From: Chloroflexota bacterium
GTDB lineage: Bacteria > Chloroflexota > Limnocylindria > Limnocylindrales > CSP1-4
Reading direction: 5' to 3'
Assembly (NCBI GenBank): GCA_021789355.1
Contig: JAJYJR010000066.1
Span: 1-15,108 of the forward strand
DNA: 15,108 nt
The notes under the pieces are model-generated. The model did no database searches. It was not told the origin of the DNA and was given only the letters and a program-made list of their open reading frames with translations. Positions 8,334-15,032 of the stretch are shown here, piece by piece (within the stretch, counting starts at the first letter, position 1; each line of letters opens with the position of its first letter). The position numbers were made by a program, and so were the translations under genes.

Positions 8334-10318
8334 GCCGCAACTGGAAGCGGTGGACCGCCGTCGCGGCCGCGGGGGTGGCGCTGGCCGTCGCTGGCGTGCT
8401 GGTCGTCCGCGCGCACGAGGACAAGGCGGAGGGCGCGTCGGCCACGGCGTCGGCGAGCGCTGGAGGATCGTCGCTCGGTCCGCCGGTCGCGCCAGTGCGA
8501 CTGCCGGGTGGCGCCTACGCCCTCCACTACGCCTTTCGCATGACCTCGCCGATTCTCATGAAGGGCCAGCCGGGGACCATCGCCGTCGGCCTCGACGGGA
8601 ACCTCGAGGTGGCGACGAGCGTCCAGGATCCGAGCCAGACCGTGTTCGCCGAGCGGCTGGTGGACGGCAAGCTCGATCTGAACGACACCGCCCGCGCGGT
8701 AGGTGGGCTCGGCGCCAGCGATACCGAAAAGCTCCTCGCTCTGCCCTTCGGCGTGGTGGAGGACTCGAGCGGCCACGTCACCGACACCCGATTCGATCGC
8801 GCGACGAGCTACGGCGCGCGCAGCCTCCTGAGCTCGGTGGCGTTCGCGATGCAGTACGTGCCGGACACCAAGACCTCGGCCGAGTGGGATGCCGACGAGA
8901 CGGACGCGAACGGCCCCTACCACGCGCACTACGCCTCGACCAGCGATGGCCTCGTCCACAAGACCTGGCGGCTCGGCGGCGCGGACGCGAGCCAGCCGCC
9001 GGCGCTGGGCGAGATGCGGGGGACGGCGACGGTCGACTACCGGCTGTCCGACGGCGCGGTCGAGAGCCTGAGCTATCACCAGCACGGCGAGGCGGCGGTG
9101 CTCTCGGCGGCGCCGGACCAGCGGGCGACCTTCGACACGGTGATCACCCTCTCGAGACAGGGAAACGGCGATGTGGCTTGGGCGCGCGGGCTCGACGTGG
9201 CAGAGCTTCCGAGCTTCGCGGACCTCCTGCCGACCGATCGCAACGTGCCCGACGCGCCGAAGCGGTCGCTGTCCGCCATCCTCGCCGACGTCGCCAAGGA
9301 GCCGGCGAAGACCCACGTCGCCCAGCACGACGCCCTGCGCGACGAGCTGACCGGCGCCGTCGCCCACGACGAGGCCGCGCTGGCGGAGGTCGACAAGCTT
9401 CTGCGGAGCGGGAAGAGCTCGCGGCACGCCGAGCGGACGCTCATCGAGGCGTTGGTCGGCGCGCGTACCCCGGCGGCGGAGCACGACCTCTCGAAGCTGC
9501 TCTCGGACCACTCGGTCGAGCGGCGGTTGCAGCTCAGGCTGCTCCAGGCGACGGCACAGAACACGAACCCGGACCCCGAGCTGATCGCCGCTCTGGAGAC
9601 GCTGGCCCTTCACAATCGTGATCGGACCTACGCCTCCCAGGTGGCGATGACGCTGGGGGCCGAGGCGATGGAGCTGTCGCGGCACGATCCCAGGGCGGCG
9701 GCCAAGGTGACGTTGATGCTCGTGACCAAGGCGAGCGCGATGGTCTCGTCGAGCACGGGCTCGGGCGGATCGTCGGGGACGCCCGGGACGATCCACGCGG
9801 TGCCGGCGGGGATCCGCATCGCCTGGCTGAAGGCTCTCGGAAACATCGGCGACGCCTCGGCGCTGCCGGCGATCCTGACCGGGCTGAAGGATCCGAACGA
9901 GCTGGTGCGCGCGGCCGCGGCCGACGCCCTGCGCTTCGAGGACCCGCTGAGCGTGCGCGGGCGGATGGAGCAGATGATGGCGACCGACGACTCCATCCAC
10001 GTCCGGCGGGCGCTGGTGGCGGCGGCGCGGATCATGGGTCCGCAGGCGATGCTGGACTTCGTGCAGAAGGCGTTGTTCTCGGACAAGAGCGCGTGGGTCC
10101 GGCTGGGTGCGGCCTACACCGTCGCCTCCTGGTCGATGTCGGCGCCGGGCCTGCGCTCGGTCTTGGCCGAGGCCCTCAAGCGGGAGAAGTCGCCGCAGGT
10201 GGAGGAGTCGCTGCGCCAGTACCTCCAGCCGAACCGCCTCCAGCCGCCATGGCAGCACCAGTTCATCGACGGCTCGCAGCCGGTCCCTGGCGCCCCGGCG
10301 GGCGGAGCCCAGCCATGA
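8330..10318 (+). CDS. Membrane-anchored helical/HEAT-repeat protein, vitellogenin-N-like
   Basis: 662 residues. ATG 8330 overlaps the previous stop as ATGA and has a strong GGAGG at 8318-8322 with seven-base spacing, which rules out starts further upstream. Residues about 9-26 form one hydrophobic segment after Arg/Lys residues, so it is an inner-membrane anchor or uncleaved signal. An Ala/Ser/Gly linker follows. Residues about 58-290 look beta-rich (GAYALHYAF, VDYRLSDGAVESLSY). From about 300 it is helical: RTLIEALVGARTPAAEHDL and NPDPELIAALETLALH at about 369-447 resemble the superhelical part of large lipid-transfer proteins (vitellogenin, MTP). Residues 496-634 are HEAT-like (ALPAILTGLKDPNELVRAAA, HVRRALVAAARIMG). 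Beta domain then helical superhelix matches the vitellogenin-N order, but this is pattern recognition only; a plain HEAT-repeat protein is the alternative. Translational coupling suggests it serves the giant protein, perhaps as a lipid carrier or export/folding partner. Confidence 0.9.
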   Translation: MSRNWKRWTAVAAAGVALAVAGVLVVRAHEDKAEGASATASASAGGSSLGPPVAPVRLPGGAYALHYAFRMTSPILMKGQPGTIAVGLDGNLEVATSVQDPSQTVFAERLVDGKLDLNDTARAVGGLGASDTEKLLALPFGVVEDSSGHVTDTRFDRATSYGARSLLSSVAFAMQYVPDTKTSAEWDADETDANGPYHAHYASTSDGLVHKTWRLGGADASQPPALGEMRGTATVDYRLSDGAVESLSYHQHGEAAVLSAAPDQRATFDTVITLSRQGNGDVAWARGLDVAELPSFADLLPTDRNVPDAPKRSLSAILADVAKEPAKTHVAQHDALRDELTGAVAHDEAALAEVDKLLRSGKSSRHAERTLIEALVGARTPAAEHDLSKLLSDHSVERRLQLRLLQATAQNTNPDPELIAALETLALHNRDRTYASQVAMTLGAEAMELSRHDPRAAAKVTLMLVTKASAMVSSSTGSGGSSGTPGTIHAVPAGIRIAWLKALGNIGDASALPAILTGLKDPNELVRAAAADALRFEDPLSVRGRMEQMMATDDSIHVRRALVAAARIMGPQAMLDFVQKALFSDKSAWVRLGAAYTVASWSMSAPGLRSVLAEALKREKSPQVEESLRQYLQPNRLQPPWQHQFIDGSQPVPGAPAGGAQP

Positions 10319-12396
10319 CCCGGTTGATGGCGGTCGCCCTCGCGGGGTGCATGGTCCTCGCGAGCGGCTGCGCGAAGAATCTCGTCTGCGGTCCCGGCAC
10401 GACGCTCGAAGGCAAGCTCTGCGTGCCCGAGAAGGCCGACGGCGGCGCGGGCGACGGCGGCACGGTGACCGACGCGGGCTCGGCCGACGGCGGAAGCTGC
10501 AAGCCGAGCTGTTTCGAGCGCGAGTGCGGCGACGACGGCTGCGGCGGAAGCTGCGGCGCCTGCGCCGACCCCGCCAAGCCCACCTGCGACAAGGCCATCG
10601 GCCGCTGCGAGGCCCAGTGCGTGCCCGACTGCTCGGGCAAGACGTGCGGCGACGACGGCTGCGGCGGCTCGTGCGGCACCTGCCAGAGCGGCTCGGTCTG
10701 CGAGGCGTGGGGCAAGTGCGTTCCCCAAGCCTGGACCTGCGACCCCCACTGGTACGCGGCCGGCGACACCTGCGACTGCGGCTGCGGCGCCCCGGACCCC
10801 GACTGCCAGGACCCGAGCGCGCCGGTGTCCGGCTGCACGAGCACCGAGAAGTGCGCCTCCGACGGCACCTGTCAGCCGAAGGTGCCGGCGGCCTGGACCT
10901 GCGCCCCGACCTCCTACGACGCCCGCGACAAGTGCGATTGCAACTGCGGCGCCCCCGACCCCGACTGCGCCTTCTCGAGCCTTCCGGTGGTGGGATGCCC
11001 GGGCGCGTCGCCGACCTGCAACGCCGATGGCACCTGCGCCCAGTGCGTCCCCGACTGCACCGGCAAGGTCTGCGGCCCCGACGGCTGCGGCGGCACCTGC
11101 GGCACCTGCACCGACACCGCACTCTCCGCCTGCGTCGGCGGAGCGTGCGTCTCGCCATGCAACCCCAAGCCACTGATCTGCGAAACCGACGATTGCGGAG
11201 ACGACGGCTGCGGGGGCTCGTGCGGCACGTGCCAGACCGGATGGAGCTGCCAGGCTGGCAACTGCGTGAAGGACCCGGCGCCGGACGACCCGCAGTCGTG
11301 CGTCGGCCATTGCGGGAGCGACGCTCCGGCGGGCTGCGGCTGCTCGCCGGGGTGCAAGGCCGATGGCACATGCTGCTCCGACTACCAGACCGCCTGCGCC
11401 TGCCGACCGGACTGCACCGGCAAGCAATGCGGACCCGACGGCTGCGGCGGCACCTGCGGCACCTGCTCGGGCTCGACGCCGTACTGCGACGCGGACCAGC
11501 AGTGCCTCGCGCAGTGCCAGCCGAAGTGCGACGGCGCCCAATGTGGAGACGACGGGTGCGGGGGGAGCTGCGGCACCTGCGCGGCGGGCTCGAGCTGCTC
11601 CTGGAACCGGCAGTGCGTCCCCGACACCTGGCGCTGCGACCCCGGCACCTATGGCGCCAAGGACGGCTGCGACTGCGGCTGCGGCGCGCCGGATCCCGAC
11701 TGCGGCGTCAGCGGCACCTACACCATCGGCTGTCCCTCCTCGACGACCGCCTGCACTTCCCAGGGGTTGTGCGACGTCCAGTTCTGCTCCTCGAACACCG
11801 CCTGCGCGCCCAAGTGGTGTACGGGCGTCTACTGGGCCGGGAACGGCAAGGACGAGGGAGTCTGCGCCGATCCGGTCTCCGACGCCAAGGCGACCGGCCA
11901 GCCGTGCAGTTGGAATGGCGAGTGCGCCTCGGGGGTGTGCGCCGGCGACCAGTGCCGCATCTACTGCGAGAAGGACTCGGACTGCCCGGGTTCGGAGAAG
12001 TGCCTGGGGGTGCCGATGCGCGACACCCCCACCGGACCGATCACCGGGTTCGTCGCGGTCTGCGATCTCTTGAGCGGCAGCGGGACCCCGTGCAGCTCGC
12101 AGGTGGGCTGCCCGGGAGAGGTCTGCGTCGCCTACCCCGATCCGACCGACCTCGAGCCGTTGTACCTCTGCGACAGCGGGACCACCGCCAACCTCGGGAC
12201 CGACTGCTCGCTCTTGACGTGCCCGGCCGGGCAGACGTGCGTGGATACCAGCAAGGGGCCCGAGTGCACCATCGACTGTCCGGGCGGGGCCGCCGACTGT
12301 CCGGCCGGCTTCCACTGCGGCTCCACGACCTTCCACAACAACGGGACGCCCGAGACCTCGGACGACCCCACGGTGGCGGTATGTCTGCCCAACTGA
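10315..12396 (+). CDS. Cysteine-rich repeat lipoprotein with somatomedin-B-like domain
   Basis: 693 residues. ATG 10315 overlaps the previous stop as ATGA; GGAG at 10304-10307 is spaced seven bases. The N-terminus is a lipoprotein signal: a hydrophobic stretch and lipobox LASGC, giving lipidated Cys19. A CGPGT...CV motif follows, as in the next gene. Then come six type A 8-cysteine repeats (starting at residues about 62, 102, 244, 282, 363 and 401). Three modules of the form W(T/R)C...CDCxCGAPDPDC lie at about 140, 193 and 439. A somatomedin-B-like stretch (SCVGHCG...CGCSPGCKADGTCC) occupies about 329-362. The C-terminal 200 residues have spaced Cys pairs (GQPCSWNGECASGVC, YCEKDSDCPGSEKC) like other myxobacterial surface lipoproteins. 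Predicted outer-membrane or surface location. It shares modules with the proteins on either side but lacks LamG domains. Function unknown. Confidence 0.92.
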   Translation: MTRLMAVALAGCMVLASGCAKNLVCGPGTTLEGKLCVPEKADGGAGDGGTVTDAGSADGGSCKPSCFERECGDDGCGGSCGACADPAKPTCDKAIGRCEAQCVPDCSGKTCGDDGCGGSCGTCQSGSVCEAWGKCVPQAWTCDPHWYAAGDTCDCGCGAPDPDCQDPSAPVSGCTSTEKCASDGTCQPKVPAAWTCAPTSYDARDKCDCNCGAPDPDCAFSSLPVVGCPGASPTCNADGTCAQCVPDCTGKVCGPDGCGGTCGTCTDTALSACVGGACVSPCNPKPLICETDDCGDDGCGGSCGTCQTGWSCQAGNCVKDPAPDDPQSCVGHCGSDAPAGCGCSPGCKADGTCCSDYQTACACRPDCTGKQCGPDGCGGTCGTCSGSTPYCDADQQCLAQCQPKCDGAQCGDDGCGGSCGTCAAGSSCSWNRQCVPDTWRCDPGTYGAKDGCDCGCGAPDPDCGVSGTYTIGCPSSTTACTSQGLCDVQFCSSNTACAPKWCTGVYWAGNGKDEGVCADPVSDAKATGQPCSWNGECASGVCAGDQCRIYCEKDSDCPGSEKCLGVPMRDTPTGPITGFVAVCDLLSGSGTPCSSQVGCPGEVCVAYPDPTDLEPLYLCDSGTTANLGTDCSLLTCPAGQTCVDTSKGPECTIDCPGGAADCPAGFHCGSTTFHNNGTPETSDDPTVAVCLPN

Positions 12397-13331
12397 TCGC
12401 GCGGGGCGCGCTCGCGCTCGCGATGCTCCTCGCCGTGGACGGCTGCGCCCCGGGAATCCTCTGCGGGAAGGGCACGCACGAGTCGAACGGAGCGTGCGTG
12501 CTCGATTCCAGCCCGCCGCCGGCGGCCCCGACGTGCAAACCCGCCTGCTCGGCGGGCGAGCACTGCGCCAACGGGAGCTGCGTCGAGGACAGCGCGCCTT
12601 CGACCTGGCGCTGTGCCCAGGACCGCTACGGCGACGGAAAGATCTGCGACTGCGGGTGCGGCGCTCCGGACCCGGACTGCGCGAACAAGTCGTTGCCGGT
12701 GCCCAACTGCCCGAGCGGTGCCTGCGGTGCCGACGGCACCTGCGCCGCTTGCGTCCCCCAGTGCGACGGCAAGGAGTGCGGGGCGGACGGCTGCGGCGGG
12801 GTCTGCGGAGTGTGTACCGACCCGAGCAAGCTCGATTGCGTCGCCGGCAGGTGCGCCGCCTGCGTGCCCGATTGCCAGGGCCGCGCGTGCGGACCGGATG
12901 GCTGCGGCGGCTCCTGCGGGAGCTGCGCGGCGGGGCAGCAGTGTACGTTCGGCGCCTGCGCGTATCCGGCGAGCGGCGCCTCGTGCCTGGGCTTGTGCGG
13001 CCAGGTCACGCCGAGCGGGTGCTCTTGCGCCGCCGGCTGCCAAGACCTCGGCGACTGCTGCGCGGACGTCGCGGTGTGCGGGTGCATCCCCGACTGCAAC
13101 GGGAAGGAGTGCGGGCCGGACGGCTGCGGCGGCATCTGCGGCGGGTGCCAGGCGGGCCAATACTGCAACGCCGGGACCTGCGCGGCCGACCAGTGCAATC
13201 CCGACCCCTGCTCCGGCCACGGGACCTGCAACCAGGCCGACGGCTCCTGCTCCTGCGAGCCCGGGTACGACGGCGTTCACTGCGACGCCTGCGCCGCCGG
13301 GCACGGCGCCTATCCAGACTGCAACCCCTGA
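12381..13331 (+). CDS. Small cysteine-rich lipoprotein ending in an EGF-like domain
   Basis: 316 residues. ATG 12381 lies inside the end of the preceding gene (16-base overlap, different frame) with only a weak GGTGG ahead, so translation probably depends on coupling. The signal peptide carries lipobox LAVDGC with lipidated Cys22, then a CGKGT...CV motif like the preceding lipoprotein. Order after that: a short CKPACSAGEHC segment, one WRC...CDCGCGAPDPDC module (about 76-123), two type A repeats (starting about 124 and 161), a somatomedin-B-like stretch (SCLGLCG...CAAGCQDLGDCC, about 202-234), a third type A repeat (about 235) and a terminal EGF-like domain (NPDPCSGHGTC...CSCEPGYDGVHC, about 272-304). 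It reads as a shortened paralogue of the preceding gene with an EGF tail. Last gene of the operon; no clear intrinsic terminator with a U tract follows. Likely surface-exposed; partner unknown. Confidence 0.9.
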   Translation: MSAQLIARGALALAMLLAVDGCAPGILCGKGTHESNGACVLDSSPPPAAPTCKPACSAGEHCANGSCVEDSAPSTWRCAQDRYGDGKICDCGCGAPDPDCANKSLPVPNCPSGACGADGTCAACVPQCDGKECGADGCGGVCGVCTDPSKLDCVAGRCAACVPDCQGRACGPDGCGGSCGSCAAGQQCTFGACAYPASGASCLGLCGQVTPSGCSCAAGCQDLGDCCADVAVCGCIPDCNGKECGPDGCGGICGGCQAGQYCNAGTCAADQCNPDPCSGHGTCNQADGSCSCEPGYDGVHCDACAAGHGAYPDCNP

Positions 13332-13600
13332 GGATCGCAGGGCCGCCCAGGACGACTGCCCGGCCGCCGGAGAGCGTCGCCAGAATAGACCTGCTTCCGA
13401 CGGCTGCGCGGGACGGGCAGCCGGCCGCGGGCTGCCTTCGTCCGTGCGCTCGAAATATCCCGCTGGCCTGCACACGTGTGGACGCCCGCGCCACGAGATT
13501 CCGATGCGGCGCACACGCATGCGGCCGAGGCAAGTGTGTCAACCGGATAGGCATGGTTCGATGTAGGTCCGCGTGGGCGCAGGAAGGTTTCTTCGGCTTG
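13332..13600. other. Non-coding spacer after the operon
   Basis: No protein-like frame of its own. It contains a perfect 10-bp palindrome (CACACGTGTG, 13471-13480) directly followed by a half-copy of the upstream palindromic element. A weak GC stem (GGCCG 13341-13345 with CGGCC 13361-13365) lies just after the stop codon but has no U tract. I see no promoter or RNA gene. Confidence 0.5.
13480..13498 (+). repeat. Diverged half-site of the 5' palindromic element
   Basis: GGACGCCCGCGCCACGAGA here matches 17 of 19 bases of positions 112-130 within the right part of the first palindromic element. Both differences are transitions. Only one arm is present, so this looks like a decayed or partial copy; chance similarity in GC-rich DNA is not excluded. 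Confidence 0.4.
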
Positions 13601-13848
13601 CAGACGGTCGCGAAAGGCGTGATCGCCGACCGTGTGTAAGATACAGACGGTCGCGAAAGGCGTGATCGCCGACCGTGTGTAAGATACAGACGGTCGCGAA
13701 GGGCGTGATCGGCGACCGTGTGTAAGATACAGACGGTCGCGAAAGGCGTGATCGGCGACCGTGTGTAAGATACAGACGGTCGCGAAAGGCGTGATCGGCG
13801 ACCGTGTGTAAGATGCAGATGGTCGCGAAAGGCATGATCGGCGACCGT
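13601..13848 (+). repeat. Tandem array of six 43-bp hairpin-forming repeats
   Basis: Units start at 13601, 13644, 13687, 13730, 13773 and 13816; the last is cut after 33 bases. Period is exactly 43, with only a few substitutions between copies and no variable spacers. Each unit carries ACGGTCGC and its reverse complement GCGACCGT (reduced to seven paired bases in units 1 and 2). The arms can pair inside a unit around a 14-base loop. They can also pair across unit junctions (13626-13654, 13669-13697, 13712-13740, 13755-13783, 13798-13826), where TGTA-AGA-TACA extends the stem after one G/G mismatch. Because 43 is not a multiple of 3, it is not a coding repeat. Role unknown: a structured RNA, protein-binding array or dispersed repeat are all possible. 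Confidence 0.9.
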
Positions 13849-13885
13849 CGGCGTCACCGGGCGCCCCGAGCCCGGCTACGAGCGG

Positions 13886-14332
13886 TTGAACGGTCCGCGA
13901 ATTGTCGTCCCTGCCTTTGCGACCTGCGCGCCTCCGCTGCCTCCATCGCTGGAATACCAGCCGGACCCGTGGACTTGGAGGCGACGACCGCAGCTGGCGA
14001 ATCCGGGGAAGAACTGGATGGTCAGGCTGCCGCGCTTCTACGACTGGCCCGGGCACGGGTTCGCGGTGCACGATCGTCAGACAGACACAACTTTCGGGCC
14101 GAATCTGGAGCTTCCCGGGCTCGCCTGGGGCGCGTCGACGGCGACGCTCTTGCCGCACAACCAAGTGCTGTTCGAGCTCGCGAGCGATCCGCCCGAGGTC
14201 GTGCTGATGGACATCCCCTCGCGGCGCCTGGGTGTCGTGGCGGTAGGAAGTAGCCCTGTCGCTACCCTCGCGGGCGAAATTCCGTGCCCGCAAACCGATA
14301 CGCCGTCGTGGGAGTTGCGAGGGGACGAGTAG
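13886..14332 (+). CDS. Hypothetical protein or 3' gene remnant
   Basis: 148 codons from TTG 13886, or 104 residues from the first ATG at 14018. I do not recognise it. The middle (MVRLPRFYDWPGHGFAVHDR, then LLPHNQVLFELASDPPEVV and LMDIPSRRLGVVAVG) reads like genuine soluble, beta-rich protein, and codon third positions there are strongly G/C. The first ~45 codons and the last ~25 are less biased and less protein-like. The frame stays open upstream to a stop at 13835-13837, inside the 43-bp array, with no good start or ribosome site. This suggests the 3' end of a gene whose beginning was lost, possibly when the array arose. It ends two bases from the convergent YceI gene. A short intact gene is the alternative. 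Confidence 0.4.
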   Translation: MNGPRIVVPAFATCAPPLPPSLEYQPDPWTWRRRPQLANPGKNWMVRLPRFYDWPGHGFAVHDRQTDTTFGPNLELPGLAWGASTATLLPHNQVLFELASDPPEVVLMDIPSRRLGVVAVGSSPVATLAGEIPCPQTDTPSWELRGDE

Positions 14333-14334
14333 CC

Positions 14335-14877
14335 CTACGCCGCCTGGGTGCTCGCGGCCTGCTTCACCGCCTCGATCTCGATGCCGATCTCCACCCGGTC
14401 GCCGATGAGCACGCCGCCGGCCTCGAGCGCCGCGTTGTAGACGAGCCCGAAATCCCGCCGGTCCACGCCGCCCTTCGCCGAGAAGCCCACCCGCTCGTCA
14501 CCCCAGGGGCTCTTGGCGAAACCGTTCAGCTCCACCTCCAGCGCGACCTCCTTCGTCACCCCGTGCACGCTCAGGTTTCCCACCAGGCGGTAGCCCTCCC
14601 CGGCCTTCTCCATCCGCGTGCTCTCGAAAACCAGTTGCGGGAACTTCTGAACGTCGAAGAAATCCGCCGAGCGAAGATGCTCGTCGCGCTTCTGCTCCCG
14701 GGTGTTCACGCTCGCCGCGTCGATGCTCACCCGAACCCGCGACTGCGTCAGATCCGACTCGTCGAGCTCCAGCTCCCCCTCCCACTTGTCGAACGTGCCC
14801 CGCACCTTCGACACCACCATGTGCCGGACCTGGAACGAGATTCCCGAGTGCGAAAGATCGAACGTGTACTTCGCCAT
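14335..14877 (-). CDS. YceI-family lipocalin-fold protein, cytoplasmic form
   Basis: 180 residues, the usual length for YceI without a signal peptide. Family blocks are clear: start MAKYTFDLSHSGISFQVRHM, then VRGTFDKWEGELELD, RDEHLRSADFFDVQKFPQLV, GNLSVHGVTKEVALEVELNG, WGDERVGFSAKGGVDRRDFG and GVLIGDRVEIGIEIEA. YceI proteins form a lipocalin-like barrel; characterised members bind polyisoprenoid or similar hydrophobic ligands, but the physiological role varies and is mostly unknown. The N-terminus begins directly with the first strand, so a cytoplasmic location is predicted. The start is supported by GGAG at 14885-14888 with seven-base spacing. It is divergent in function and strand from the cysteine-rich operon and convergent with the short ORF next to it; no operon partner is visible. 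Confidence 0.95.
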   Translation of the reverse strand: MAKYTFDLSHSGISFQVRHMVVSKVRGTFDKWEGELELDESDLTQSRVRVSIDAASVNTREQKRDEHLRSADFFDVQKFPQLVFESTRMEKAGEGYRLVGNLSVHGVTKEVALEVELNGFAKSPWGDERVGFSAKGGVDRRDFGLVYNAALEAGGVLIGDRVEIGIEIEAVKQAASTQAA

Positions 14878-14891
14878 CCTTTTTCTCCAGT

Positions 14892-14907
14892 CTGCCGTCC
14901 GCGGCAG
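14892..14907 (-). promoter_or_regulatory. Short perfect hairpin in the YceI 5' leader
   Basis: CTGCCG-TCCG-CGGCAG is a perfect six-base stem with a four-base loop, ending four bases upstream of GGAG on the minus strand. It could affect ribosome access or mRNA stability, but short GC stems are frequent in DNA of this composition. Confidence 0.3.
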
Positions 14908-14993
14908 CGCGGGAGGGCGATAGCGAGGTCCCGCGCCAGGCGCAACTTCGACCGGCTGCCAACATTCGTCGCGGCCGGCGGCTTGTCGATTCT

Positions 14994-15032
14994 CAAAACC
15001 TTTCCCCCCGTACTTCCAAAACTTTCCCCCCC
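14994..15032 (-). repeat. Direct repeat of a G-tract motif upstream of YceI
   Basis: CAAAACCTTTCCCCCC (14994-15009) and CAAAACTTTCCCCCCC (15017-15032) are near-identical, offset by 23 bases, i.e. about two helical turns. They lie roughly 120-155 bases upstream of the YceI start and could be paired regulator sites; nothing else supports this. Confidence 0.35.

Noticed and set aside
8159..11371. 1070-codon minus-strand frame and similar long frames antisense to genes 2-4
   Set aside because: Arg-rich, repetitive, without domains, and lying over strongly supported coding genes; a product of codon bias.
525..13331. Tryptophan synthase alpha chain, a label I recall being applied to proteins with these repeats
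   Set aside because: No TIM-barrel or TrpA motifs; the proteins carry secretion signals and cysteine knots, so the label would be a misannotation.
13341..13365. Intrinsic terminator after the operon
   Set aside because: Only a five-base GC stem with no following U tract; too weak to call.
13601..13848. CRISPR array
   Set aside because: The whole 43-base unit is repeated with no variable spacers, and no cas genes are near.
13310..14293. Minus-strand frame of 327 codons across the 43-bp array
   Set aside because: Its repetitive part only reads through the non-triplet-period array, and the rest is Arg-rich antisense sequence.
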